Of a stretch of DNA of 64,000 bases, positions 54,167-64,000 are shown one piece after another. The notes beneath the pieces were generated by a model that was given only the letters and a program-made list of their open reading frames with translations, ran no database searches and had not been told where the DNA came from. Each line of letters begins with the position of its first letter. Position 1 is the stretch's first letter. The stretch is from Guyanagaster necrorhizus (Eukaryota; Basidiomycota; Agaricomycetes; Agaricales; Physalacriaceae), in NCBI RefSeq assembly GCF_019112545.1, contig NW_025064892.1:543246-607245 (forward strand), written 5' to 3'. Position numbers and translations under genes: made by a program.

Positions 54167-54787
54167 TTAAAGCACGACTTGGTCAGGGAAGTCGAAACAA
54201 TCTCCTACAAGTTCCGGGGAATAAGCACGGCCGAGCGCAAGAAAGAGCATCTTTGCCATGTCGAATCCCAGAGGTATAGTATACACTCTGCTTTTGTCAG
54301 CAACAGATAAGTAATCATAAGAAATAAACACGGACGATCTCTCTTTGGTCCAAGCTCCGAGCCTGCGCAAGATAACCGACTTTTTATACTCGTAATCCGG
54401 GACGGGGAATATTTGGATCTTCGATCAAGTTTATTCCACCTTTTTTGAGAAGAGAAGGGATACAATGAATTCGTGGTCTGTGGAAGAAGCCGGACAAATA
54501 GCACTGAACAGCACGACGAATATCCTGGTCAAGCCGTCGATATATCCTACAGAGCCCAGTGGAATGATCTGTTCAAACATCGAGATATGATGCTTGTGGA
54601 CAAGTAATTCTACTAGTAATGGGGTAGTTTGCGAAAGTTTGGACATGCTCCTCGATAGAAGATTGAATCGCCTAGAGTTCGAAGAGAATACAGGCCCCGT
54701 GCCATCAATTCGTGGTGACATTAACTTATAAACTTCAAAGTTTTTCTGGAGTGTGAACTTGAAGCAGCAGCAAGGCCGCGTAGGCAA
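54167..54787 (-). CDS. Doubtful gene, unknown protein
   Basis: Two minus-strand frames (54787-54431 and 54370-54167) have protein-like content: the first ends L-L-F-S-K-K, the second reads L-G-A-W-T-K-E-R-S-S-V-F-I-S-Y-D-Y and F-D-M-A-K-M-L-F-L-A-L-G-R-A-Y. A GT after the first and an AG before the second suggest an intron, but the phases do not fit, so a frameshift or wrong junction is likely. No family recognised. It may be a pseudogene. Confidence 0.3.
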
Positions 54788-54905
54788 GATTCTAATACTT
54801 GTAGCCTGCTGCGTTTGCTAATGCGTCAACTATTGCTATCCATCCGTCTCGCCTCAAACCTAGAAATACATATACAAACGCCTTCATTTATCCGACAATC
54901 CTCCC

Positions 54906-56623
54906 TCACTCCAGGCTCGAAGACGACACAAGGGCCGGAGGAGGTTTGGGAACTACAGGGGGAGGCTCCAGGTCTGTATTGTCTAGTTTCCGCTTTATAC
55001 CTACGGTTACTGGTCCAGCATCCACATCTTGACCGTCAGGTTGTAGAGACCCATGCCGGCTGCTGTTAGCCGGGGAGGCTACGCCAACAGGGACATCGGT
55101 CAAAAATCCGGTGCCGACAGAGGAATCGGGGATATCGGGTGGAGGGGTCGCGTAATTGAAGAAAGCGCTGTAATCAATCCCATCATCACCGATTGGCAGG
55201 CCATCAGATGGTATTCCCAAGGCGCTGCTCAGCAAATCTATATCACAGTCAAGTGCATTGACGGCATTATCAATGTCTCCGATGGTCTTGTTAAATGTGT
55301 CAAGGCTCTGGCCATCGACTGGGACGAGACTTTCACTAGATAGGGACTGTGCGCAAGTATTGTCGCCAGATGTCAAAGGAAGACGTGGAGATGACTGGCC
55401 CAGATCGGAAAGAGAGAGCTGACCGAAGTCTATCTGGGAGGAGAGAGAGCCTAGTAAGGAGGAGAACATATCCCAGTCGGAGTTAGACATTCCGTCAAAA
55501 ATAGAGCTAAGTTTGTCGGGGGAAGGGAGAGGGGAGGAGATTGGCTGGTTTGTCACCGTTTGTAGAACTGCTGATGGATCTATCGGTACAGTCGGACTAA
55601 ATGAGGGATATTCAAAATCTGTTGCTGGGGCGATGAAGGAGGATGTTTCGGGAGATGTTGAACTTGATATTTCGATATTTGACTTTGCTGTAAATCTGGT
55701 AAGAGCAAATTGGTACTAAACTGAAAGGGATAATTACGCAAAGCAGAAGCTATCCCAGCGTCTTTGCCGTCGTCGTCGTCGTGTTCCTCAACCTCCACCT
55801 CGCTCGTAGTGGAGTCCTCAATCATCAAACGTGAAGGCTGGGGATGTGCGACGCCGCTGCCGCTAGGTTGCGATACCAGGGTGGCCAGGAACTTGACAAT
55901 GCGATTTACCGTGTCCTGCAGTTTTGTATGTCGATTCCGTGACTGCAGTGCCTCTTCCCACAGCAGTCGATCCGAGCGCTTCAATTCGGCTAAATCCTGT
56001 GTTATTGCCATTTGCTGTTTTCTGATTGCAGCTACGCCATTTAACACGGCATGGATGTCCAACTGTTGTTTAGTACCCGAGGAAGCAGAAGAGCTACCCT
56101 GCTCAAGATCAATGGTAGGACGGTCCTTCGCTTGCTTGGTGGGTCGGACGAGGATAAGTTGGGCCTCCTTGCCACGCTGGAAACAGGGATGCGTGTACTG
56201 CGACTGCTCTATGTCCATGCTAGCTTTCATTACACCTTGTTGAAGGTTAATCACTTTATGGAAGCCGTAGTTGTTGAGCTGGCGAACGAACGAAGGGTAT
56301 TTGTTATGTTTGAACCATTGTGGAAGATGGTCCCTTGCTAACCGCTCCTGGTCATACACTGACACTCAGATTCAGCCAAAGGTAGAGTAACGGCACCTGA
56401 GCTAATCACCAATAAATGACTCTCCATCCTCCGACCAGGAAATAGCTTCGTTTGTCTCTGGACTGTCGACGATTCTAGTGGCAGCACGGCGTCAAATTTG
56501 ATGCACGAAGAGGGGATGTATAAAGCCAGCATACTTGTACAGTTTTTGCAGAAATATAGGAACTTTGGTATTGAACGAGCGAAAGGCGCTAGTCAAGGCA
56601 ACCTGCCTGTCATTGAAGGACAT
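54906..56623 (-). CDS. Heat-shock-factor (HSF) type transcription factor
   Basis: Four exons (56623-56535, 56474-56410, 56358-55738, 55687-54906) splice in frame to 518 residues. The HSF DNA-binding domain is residues 18-120: V-P-I-F-L-Q-K-L-Y-K, then W-S-E-D-G-E-S-F, then the recognition helix N-K-Y-P-S-F-V-R-Q-L-N-N-Y-G-F-H-K-V. A heptad region (about 165-220, L-N-G-V-A-A-I-R-K to I-V-K-F-L-A-T-L-V) is the trimerisation coiled coil. The acidic C-terminal half is Ser/Pro/Asp-rich, as in activation domains, and a K-R-K-L basic patch near the end may serve nuclear import. HSFs bind nGAAn repeats and control heat-shock genes. The 50-bp third intron is needed to join the coiled coil to the activation domain. 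Confidence 0.9.
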
Positions 56624-57034
56624 TACGAGTAAGAAACATGAAAGAGAGAAAGTAACGGTGAAGTATATTTGTTGTCGAGGTTCATGGTAAACAAAAATCG
56701 TCATCTACTTATGTTTCCGATCGCGTCATTTGTCACCAAAATAGAAGGTCGCGTCGGTGGGTCCTTCCTGTTGGAAATCCTTGGTGATGCACAGGGTAGA
56801 CTCCAGGCCGGTGAGGCCAGAAAGAATGAACTTGTTATTCTACAGCTCCTACAGAGCTTGTATTTATACTCTCCGGGCTTGTATCTAGAATTTACTACAA
56901 CTTTCTCTTTCTCTTGAGCTTACTCATCAGCTCTCGGCATGATGCCGGATTGCCCTTTCTAGAACTTTCCAGCAAAATCCCAACACTTCCAAGAGCGTTG
57001 GCCGACACATAAAGAACATTAGCCTTTGCCCAGA
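56624..57034. other. Intergenic: upstream of HSF, downstream of Zn2Cys6 gene
   Basis: No gene visible. A cluster of imperfect GAA/TTC triplets (AACTTTCTC, AGAACTTTCC, about 56896-56972) might be read by HSF itself, but spacing is irregular. Confidence 0.35.
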
Positions 57035-59747
57035 TCAGGCTTGCCAAGTGTCAACAGTACCGGCTACAAGACTAATAGATCCTTCGTCGTGAGCCTGATA
57101 AAATGCATCTTCAGCAACGGTCCAAAAATTCTGAGTATATGCGTCGTCGGATGAAGAAGCCCAACTTGACGAAGGGAAGGGCATACCCATCAGTTCCGCC
57201 CATTGAGATACATGGAAAAGTGGCCGAGGCGATACACCAATGGTTTCGTGCACAGGTACAGGTCGCTGTTGATTGGGGTATACACCGCTAACGAGATGAC
57301 TGATAAAGTCACTGCCAGTACCAAACATTAGGTTTCAAATATTTACAAGCGCAGTCATCACTTACCAGAATTGGCTAGCACACAACCATCTGCGGAAAGA
57401 CATAATTAATAAGTATTTGCGGTAACAGATAAAAGTTGCGCACTGTCGCTCAAATGTCTGGAGAGTATTCACACATTGTACGATGTGCTTCACGTCTTCA
57501 CTTTCCGATCTCGCCGCCGGGTTACTCCAACAGTTGAAGAGAAGAATGATTGCGGCTGAGAAGATAGACATCTCAGTAGCTCGGATTAGTGTTAATCACG
57601 TTGATGAACTGATATAGACTCACCGGACAATAACGCTTTGGACTGTCTGGCTGTTGTCGTGACTGACAGTCCAAAATATAGCCGATGGACCGAGCTGCGT
57701 TGGTGCTAATTACCAGAGACGGAAAAGAAAGAGATGATGATTTCCCAGGTGGTGGTATGAATGGTCTATGAATCAGAATCCGTAGATGATAATAAGAGCA
57801 GTACAGAAAGACAGATTGACTGTAGAAAATCTCTTTCTCTCTTTGAGGTTCCCAGCGGACTAGCTTACTGTGAGATCGGTTACCACAACGTAAAAAAAGA
57901 CATACTGTGCTGCGGTACGGAATCTACCCATTCATTTAAGGAAGAATCAAGCTCGGCGACGATATCCTCCATGCTTCTTTTCCCAACAGAAGGACGGAGA
58001 GCCGTCGGCCTACCCAGAGAATACTTGAAACAAGTCAGTGAAATCAACGCGGACCGGCGCATATACTGACTATTGTTCGAAGGCACCGACCAAAGATGCG
58101 GTTTAACTTCAAGTAGGAAATGAAGAAAGACATCGTCGAGGGTACATTGGAAGGCTGTATAAATGCCTCGTCGCCATCCCAATATTCGTCGTCACATTCG
58201 ACCGGAAGGTCTGCATCAATGCTACTAGAATTATGAATAAGGATAACACCAAAAGTTATAAAAAAACTCACTCCTCTTCCTGAATAGCATATGGTCGACC
58301 TAACGCCATCCCTAAGATTCTGTCCATGCATGCCAAGACCCTTTCAAGTTGTAAGACATAAAACAAGAAGGCATCTAAGGAATAACTATACCAGAACGCT
58401 CTCTTCAGTAGTTCTTCCTCAGGGACTGACAACCATCCTGCCTTGCGTTTCCGGTGTGCACCGAGATCTTGTGCCATACGCACAGCGGTCCCCAACATCG
58501 TCCATGTCCTATGCGCAGAAAAGCCTTCTACGTAGAAAACCGACAACTGTATGCCTCTTATCAGCGAGGTTGAACTTTCTGGGTGAGGTAATAGCTAATT
58601 ACCACACATTTTTGGAGGTCGAAAAGGCTCGGAGGTTGCAATACAGAGACCCTGTGTACTTGAACAAACCATTTCCAACCATGCCGATATGGCGACTCAT
58701 AGTGATCGACCCGTACACGTGGGTCATTGGAGAAGCGTGAGCCAATCGCACAAACCACGAGAACAATACCTGCAAACGCGCTGTCGGTTCGGTGAAGAGC
58801 AGCAGCCAGTGAACGTTCGAATGTGGGTTGGTGAAGAAGAGGCCAGAATCGATTTAGATGAATGAAATACAGCTCCACAAGGTTATCTAGAAGGTCGGGC
58901 TCCGGGAAGGTATAATCGTGAAGGTGGATGTCCTTATACTTCATCTACAGACTGTCAATAGGGAGAGGTACGTGGGAAGGAGTCGTGACCTACGTACATC
59001 CCAACGATTGACCCATAGACGAGCAAGTGGCACTTGGGAAGTTCTTGCTGAAGGAATCCCCATTTCTTGCCTGATCTTCAGGGCCGTGCTCGTAAACGAC
59101 ATCACACTCGACTTTCCAAAGTTTCTGAGGTCGGGATCATCTATCGCCACTTGCTTTAGCCTGTCCAACTCCGAGTCATCTTCGAAGGCTGTTTCCTCAT
59201 TTGCTAGAATATCAACGTTCCCAACGTTCGAAACATGCTCAGTCATGGTGGGTTTATGTTTCTGCCGTTTCTGATTTTGACTTTTCCCGATCAGTTCCTC
59301 TTCAATCACAGTATCCGGAACAAACTTGAAGGAATGCGGTTACTGTGGTAAGCAAACGTCACGCACGATGCAAGCCGATTATACCTTGCGCAAATGCCTT
59401 CGCGTCTTTTCTAGTCTTCTCTCTAGGTCTTCGATGTATTCCTTGGATGAATAAGTATACTAAGAAAAGATCAACAACTATACACGCAGAATGAGCTTGA
59501 GATCTACCGGTATCATCTTTGCAGCGGCAATATACGTGCAGTCGACATCATTGGAGAAGCAGTTTTGGCATTTCCGGTTCGAATTTCTGTCACCTTCACC
59601 TGTCGAGAATATATTAACCATAAGAGTCACCCAAAAGGCTCTAACGCTCACACTTCACTGTTTTATTATCATAAGTGGGGTTCAGAAATGAACAAGAGAC
59701 GCACCTTTCTTTTTTTTACAGTTATCGCATGCTTTTGCCACCTTCAT
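57035..59747 (-). CDS. Zn2Cys6 fungal transcription factor
   Basis: A multi-exon gene. Exon 1 (59747-59705), a 12-nt microexon (59657-59646) and exon 3 from 59599 splice to a complete Zn2Cys6 cluster: A-C-D-N-C-K6-type spacing, C, eleven residues, C-x2-C, six residues, C. A linker helix follows (Y-I-E-D-L-E-E-R-L-E-K, about 59400-59450) and an acidic region. The Fungal_trans regulatory domain begins near 58900 (L-V-E-L-Y-F-I-H-L-N-R-F-W-P-L-L-H) and includes R-A-F-W-Y-S-Y-S-L-D near 58375-58405 and G-R-P-Y-A-I near 58285. It continues to about 57900, with a tail ending at 57035. Such proteins bind paired CGG-type sites and regulate metabolic genes; the target is unknown. The exact borders of later exons are not all resolved. 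Confidence 0.85.
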
Positions 59748-60101
59748 ATTTCTCCCTCGACAAAGAAGAGTTACAGGGTCGATCAGTGCTTAATCCAAAG
59801 AACCGCTCTAGCCAAAGAACAGTGATGATGGTGGGTTGCCAGCGCGTTTCCGTTTTCCCGGTCCGATTCCCGGGTCCTACGAACTTTTAACTAAATTCCG
59901 GCAAACTAATCCGTCGATCCCCGAGTCCATGAACTTCCTTATAATGGAAAGATAAATACTGGAAGGACCAGACAATAACTGCGATATTTTTTGGTCAAGA
60001 ATGGAATCAAAATGCATTGGGTGATTGTTCTAAAAGTAAACAACACGATAAATACTGCAGCTTTACAACAAAAAAGTATTGGAAGGAAACGAGGAACTTG
60101 C
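59748..60101. other. Intergenic stretch
   Basis: No gene visible; it presumably includes the promoter of the Zn2Cys6 gene and the 3' end of the F-box gene. Confidence 0.4.
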
Positions 60102-61700
60102 TCAATTTAATGTGACCATCAACCCTCGCTCCCGCAAGGCTTGCATCCTGTCCAAAACCTCTCGCTGCAGCAGGCCACCGCGCCTAGGCCCAATGACTGC
60201 TGACATCAACGCAGCAGTAGTATATCTCGTCTCAAGCATGCTAACAACCAGCTCCTCCTTAATGAATCCATACTCCGACCATACCAGCTTCAGGTGCTCC
60301 AGATCTGGGACTAGCCCCTCCAAGCCTTCAATGAACTCGGGTGTGACAACATTCCCCCATCTGGATTCAACAATCACGAGGCGTTTGAGGTGTATTGCAT
60401 TTTCGAGTGCCATGAGGAGATACTGGTAGGGGATGGAAACGTACAGCAAAGTCAGCTCTGTCAAACTAGCTGAAACGTAGAGCAAGTCTGAGGCGAGCCT
60501 TCGCAGGGCACTGGACTCAAGAAGGATACTCGGTTTCCTTTTGTCCGTGTTACGAAGCTCAAGGCGCTCCAACCTGGGGAACTTGGCCACCCCCACAGCC
60601 CTATCACAATGTATTGTCGTCAGGGAAGTGATGGGCACAACGTAATCGCCCCGGGAACATTGTAAGTTGCACCTAGAAAATTCTACGTGTTCGATACTGG
60701 GTAATTCACGCAAAAATGAGGAAACAACCTCGGTATCATGATTATCGCGAAACCGTACAGTGGTTATTTGAGTCCAAGGAAGAATGAAATGACGAGCATT
60801 GAAGCATGGGTTGGAGATGTTGAGTTCATGTAGGAGAGGAGCATCTTGGAAGAGAGTACATGGATTGGAAGTGTCTAAATGTACCCCGGGCCCAATGGGG
60901 AACACACCGAGACATTTGAGGGAGGGCCAGCAGAATTGAACTACGTTTCCATTATCACGACGAAAGATGGAAAGGTCGGGACTTTCTCGATAGGATGGTT
61001 CAAAAATGACTTCCTGACATGCATCTACGCTCAGATACGGCACCATTTCTGATCGACCCTGAGACTCGAGAGGCGGAAGCAGAAGGGACGCAAGCATATG
61101 CGGATGCTCTCCATCCTCTGGAGCACTGTCGCTCCCGTTCCTCACAAGAGAACGGATTCGCAGCGTTAGGATATCCTGGGACTGTGCACGCTGCTGGAAA
61201 GTCCTGATGAGGTTGATCTCGCGACTGTGTATGTCCCGGACACCTATGGAGATGTACGTGTACCTCCATAAACTGGGGGATGCGAGGCATATCCCCCGCC
61301 AGTACAAGCACACAGATGCTAGTCGGATGGGAGTAAGTGTTACAGTCTTGTTTATGTCTGACGACGGGAACATGTCATTAAGACTGGAATAGAGAGTCTG
61401 TTCGAATATTTCCTGAAGAACCTCGAATGGTAGACGCCGAACGGGTGCAAATAGAGATTCATATGTAGGAACCACACATTTGAGCCTCCCGAGACTGTAC
61501 TGAAGAGCCTTTATGAGTTTTTCAAGGCGAAATATTTCAGATTGAAGTTTGGTCTTTGTTTTGACCATTTCTGCAGAAGGAACGACCTGCTTCGCAGAGC
61601 GTAGAGAGCGCAGGACTGAGGAGAGAACGTCAAAGTACGGCTTGTGCAACTCTTTAGTGCAGCCATCACAGAGAATGGAGGAGTTTTCGTCAAAATCCAT
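60102..61700 (-). CDS. F-box-like protein, basidiomycete type
   Basis: A single exon of 532 codons. Residues 1-30 hold C-D-G-C near an acidic start; residues 45-75 form a coiled coil (K-L-Q-S-E-I-F-R-L-E-K-L-I). The F-box lies at about 89-145: V-R-R-L-P-F-E-V-L-Q-E-I-F-E, then I-R-L-A-S-V-C-L-Y-W-R-G-I and S-L-W. This layout (coiled coil directly before P-x-E-[IV]-L-x-x-I-F) is very common in expanded mushroom F-box families. The rest forms irregular leucine-rich repeats (L-P-S-I-E-H-V-E-F, F-P-R-L-E-R-L-E-L, L-K-R-L-V-I-V). F-box proteins link substrates to SCF ubiquitin ligases. The 5' end faces the PPR gene 188 bp away. Confidence 0.85.
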   Translation of the reverse strand: MDFDENSSILCDGCTKELHKPYFDVLSSVLRSLRSAKQVVPSAEMVKTKTKLQSEIFRLEKLIKALQYSLGRLKCVVPTYESLFAPVRRLPFEVLQEIFEQTLYSSLNDMFPSSDINKTVTLTPIRLASVCLYWRGICLASPSLWRYTYISIGVRDIHSREINLIRTFQQRAQSQDILTLRIRSLVRNGSDSAPEDGEHPHMLASLLLPPLESQGRSEMVPYLSVDACQEVIFEPSYRESPDLSIFRRDNGNVVQFCWPSLKCLGVFPIGPGVHLDTSNPCTLFQDAPLLHELNISNPCFNARHFILPWTQITTVRFRDNHDTEVVSSFLRELPSIEHVEFSRCNLQCSRGDYVVPITSLTTIHCDRAVGVAKFPRLERLELRNTDKRKPSILLESSALRRLASDLLYVSASLTELTLLYVSIPYQYLLMALENAIHLKRLVIVESRWGNVVTPEFIEGLEGLVPDLEHLKLVWSEYGFIKEELVVSMLETRYTTAALMSAVIGPRRGGLLQREVLDRMQALRERGLMVTLN

Positions 61701-61888
61701 GTGGTTCGAGTCAGAGATCGGCTGGCGGCCCGAAGCTCTGGTCCTTGCGTTACATAAGCCAACAGCTCTCCGACAATATCGTCCTCATCGTGGCCCACTG
61801 ACGGCTAGCTAGAGACAGAGATTGGGTGAGTCGCGCACTGTATTTCCTTCTCTATTTACCAACTTTTTCCTACAGTTATGCGAGCTAT
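61701..61888. promoter_or_regulatory. Divergent intergenic promoter region
   Basis: The F-box gene starts leftward at 61700 and the PPR-like gene rightward at 61889, so 188 bp must hold both start regions. A GGTGAGTC...TTTTTCCTACAG pair (about 61825-61875) may mark a 5'UTR intron of the right gene. No TATA box is obvious. Confidence 0.5.
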
Positions 61889-64000
61889 ATGCGATGCAAT
61901 TGGCTTACAGGTGCTAATGTGCTCAACGCTGTGTACCGCGCCGCTGAGCAGAGGTCGCTCTCAATATATGCTATAAGTCTGTCACGTTCGCTTTCCTCAA
62001 GAAATTTTTTTCGGTCTGCGACCATTCTATCAAATGTTGAACTCCAACCATCCTTGCCTTCTACATATTTTCCGCCATCCCTGGATCCATCTCTTTCTTC
62101 AGCCCAGCTGTCTCGCGCAGCCTCTCATGCCATCAGGATCTCCGTGCAACGCGCCGACGTCAGCAGTGCATATCATATCTTTAATTCTGTCCGGTTCTCC
62201 TCCTTGATGGCGAATCCCTCCGTCCTCAAGGATCCGGAGATGGTTGAAAAATATGAACCATTCAGAAACATCACTATTCAACTCCCTCGTCCCATCTCAC
62301 CGCGATTATCCGCGCATACTCTTCTTCACGCACTCATTCGGCAGGGGTTCTTCAGGAAAGCGTACAATGTATGCGATTGGATGATAGTGAATGGAATACC
62401 TATCCATGTCAAAACCCTGGAAGCTGTCATCAAGGGCTACGCGGCGTCCTCAACACCCAAAACATGGGTGCAAGAGCAGTACATCATGCTACAATCCGCC
62501 CTCAGAACGCCTGCTGTATTCAATCCGGAACCTGCCGCGACCAAGGATGAATTCATCATTTCTACTCTTCAGATCTTGCAATCCGCTCGGAAATACAAAC
62601 AGAAACGCACAGACCGTATGTTCCGGGCATTGATTGGCAGCTGTATCCTGCACGGGGAGATCATTCTCGCGTCCTTGATATTTGTTGGTCTTGTTCATGA
62701 CTGGGAAGTCAAGGATGCCCTTGCAGAAGAGCTGGGGTTTTCGGCACCAAACGAGGAAACGGAGAAGTCACGACAATTGCTAACCAGCTATCAGCATCTT
62801 CGGCAAGTCTGTAGCATGCCACGTTCTCTCTCCTTGCAGACCATCATATCCTCCATTAATGAAAAGTTATCTCAAAAACCCGTTGACGATGCTTCGAAGG
62901 CAGAGTTTGATGCGTCGCTGCAGGCTTTAGCCAACCTCGCAGTCCTTCTCGATTTTCGTGAATATCCTTTCCCCGATGTCGCAGCTCTCATCCGTGCTCT
63001 CTATCGTTGTCCTTACAGCGAGAGTAAAGTATGGGTACTGGACAAGGACAACAGACCGACGCAGGTTAAGGCCTATGATTACTTTCACGGAGTTCTCAGA
63101 CGGCTCCTTGATGATCTTCCACGACAACGGCGGCCTACTCGTAAAAATCGATCCATCCGAAGGGCGCTTCGAAATAATCCCCCCCTCCCATGCCGTATAG
63201 TGACCCGTCAGCAGTTACCCATGCTGGACCTTCACAGTTGTAATTCCCTCCTTCACTACACCCTCCATCACCGTTCTTCTCCTAAGAAAGCGGATCATAT
63301 TCTCAACTACATGACCGAGCGTGAAAAGCCATTATGGCCGGATCTTGTGACGTATAATACTCTTATACGGTCGGGAACCCGCTTGAAGCGCTCTGATATT
63401 ACAGAGGCTGCCATGAACATGCTGCAGAATGTGGAGCATTTGGTCAGTCTTGGTCTATCATCAGACGCTGTTAGTGTCTTTCTTGGACCCACACGGTCGC
63501 ATCCGGTAGCACCAGGTTTCAGTCGCGTCATGAAGGCGCGTTATCGTGCCAAGACGGAAAGCATGACACTCCGTGCTCCCGCATCCTCCACTCCTCAAGT
63601 GCCCGACATTGTCACTCTTACATCACACTTAGTACATCTCTCCAAGACCCAAAATTACGATGGCATCATCCAACTGCTTTCCGTAATCTTTCCCAAGCTG
63701 TCTGTGATCGACCTCTGCTCCCCCTGGGAGTTCCGCCCCGTCTTGCTCAGCAAGGTAGCCAAGGAACTAACACTGTCATACGTCCGGCGCGGGGTAGAGT
63801 ATGGGCCGGTGTTCTTTGCAGCGATGATCGAAGGGCTCCGGCACGGTGGGCACACTGGTCTTGCCGAGCGTGTGTGGAATCTTGCAAGATGGTGTGAGCG
63901 AGCGAGCTTCATCCCAGAAATGAACTCTACGAATCGACCCTGGAGGTTGCACATCCACGCGTACACCGTGATGGTGTCGTGCTACTCCCGGGAGGCCAAC
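61889..64000 (+). CDS. PPR-like mitochondrial protein, truncated by the window edge
   Basis: An uninterrupted frame of 704 codons runs from Met 61889 to the window end. The first 60 residues are rich in Arg, Ser, Ala and Leu with few acidic residues (M-R-C-N-W-L then S-L-S-R-S-L-S-S-R-N-F-F-R), a typical mitochondrial presequence. Helical pairs with PPR character follow: L-L-H-A-L-I-R-Q-G-F-F-R-K-A-Y (about 62320), S-L-L-H-Y-T-L and P-D-L-V-T-Y-N-T-L-I (about 63240-63365), and F-A-A-M-I-E-G-L-R-H-G-G-H-T-G-L-A-E-R-V (about 63815-63870). PPR proteins bind organelle RNA and guide its processing or translation. The Met at 61878 is out of frame. The C-terminus is outside the window. Confidence 0.8.
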   Translation, partial: MRCNWLTGANVLNAVYRAAEQRSLSIYAISLSRSLSSRNFFRSATILSNVELQPSLPSTYFPPSLDPSLSSAQLSRAASHAIRISVQRADVSSAYHIFNSVRFSSLMANPSVLKDPEMVEKYEPFRNITIQLPRPISPRLSAHTLLHALIRQGFFRKAYNVCDWMIVNGIPIHVKTLEAVIKGYAASSTPKTWVQEQYIMLQSALRTPAVFNPEPAATKDEFIISTLQILQSARKYKQKRTDRMFRALIGSCILHGEIILASLIFVGLVHDWEVKDALAEELGFSAPNEETEKSRQLLTSYQHLRQVCSMPRSLSLQTIISSINEKLSQKPVDDASKAEFDASLQALANLAVLLDFREYPFPDVAALIRALYRCPYSESKVWVLDKDNRPTQVKAYDYFHGVLRRLLDDLPRQRRPTRKNRSIRRALRNNPPLPCRIVTRQQLPMLDLHSCNSLLHYTLHHRSSPKKADHILNYMTEREKPLWPDLVTYNTLIRSGTRLKRSDITEAAMNMLQNVEHLVSLGLSSDAVSVFLGPTRSHPVAPGFSRVMKARYRAKTESMTLRAPASSTPQVPDIVTLTSHLVHLSKTQNYDGIIQLLSVIFPKLSVIDLCSPWEFRPVLLSKVAKELTLSYVRRGVEYGPVFFAAMIEGLRHGGHTGLAERVWNLARWCERASFIPEMNSTNRPWRLHIHAYTVMVSCYSREAN

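Noticed and set aside
1..64000. CRISPR arrays, bacterial operons, riboswitches
   Set aside because: No spaced direct repeats of that kind, and spliced eukaryotic genes throughout.

Overview
The window is nuclear DNA of a filamentous basidiomycete, most likely an Agaricomycete. Genes are cut by many short introns of about 45-55 bp with GT...AG ends. The families are typical of mushrooms: heat-shock-factor and Zn2Cys6 regulators, F-box, RBR ubiquitin ligase, PPR, MFS transporters, and a multi-pass membrane family common in this class. It is not a bacterium, and no operons, CRISPR arrays or canonical tRNA genes are visible.

Region 1 (1-31,580) is a nested retrotransposon block. A Ty1/copia element running off the left edge (1-1,936) sits inside the gag of a Ty3/gypsy chromovirus (1,937 to about 8,200). 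To its right a host membrane-protein gene, now a pseudogene, is cut into pieces at 8,251-8,532, 14,380-14,595 and 30,738-31,262. A second copia (8,533-14,379, itself carrying a probable solo LTR) splits it at an exon/intron border. A gypsy element (14,596-30,737, perfect GAGAG target duplication) splits it again, and that element is interrupted in its reverse transcriptase by a third gypsy element (17,603-25,610). LTR ends, target-site duplications and resumed reading frames support this order. The block is almost free of CG dinucleotides; I find none between about 1,920 and 14,787. Stop codons have the form left by C-to-T change. The two minus-strand gypsy elements appear to be Tf1-like self-primers.

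Region 2 (31,583-44,400) is ordinary gene space. It holds a 1,023-residue RBR ubiquitin ligase with three CCCH fingers, an RRM-like segment and a C-terminal CaaX box; a monocarboxylate-type MFS transporter; a frameshifted gene remnant; and a drug-efflux-type MFS transporter with 11 introns.

Region 3 (44,408-49,524) is a much younger copia element with a perfect GCGAG target duplication, few stop codons and many surviving CG sites. Its LTRs have unusual TG...GA termini.

Region 4 (49,525-54,900) is gene-poor. It has a large inverted repeat, dispersed tRNA-like/SINE-like modules, a small secreted-protein gene with a broken neighbour copy, and one doubtful gene.

Region 5 (54,906-64,000) is gene-dense: an HSF-type transcription factor, a Zn2Cys6 transcription factor with a 12-nt microexon, an F-box protein, and a mitochondrial PPR-like gene running off the right edge. 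The last two are divergently transcribed from a 188-bp gap. I see no single pathway linking these neighbours; the shared theme is regulation (ubiquitin ligase, F-box, two transcription factors) and transport.
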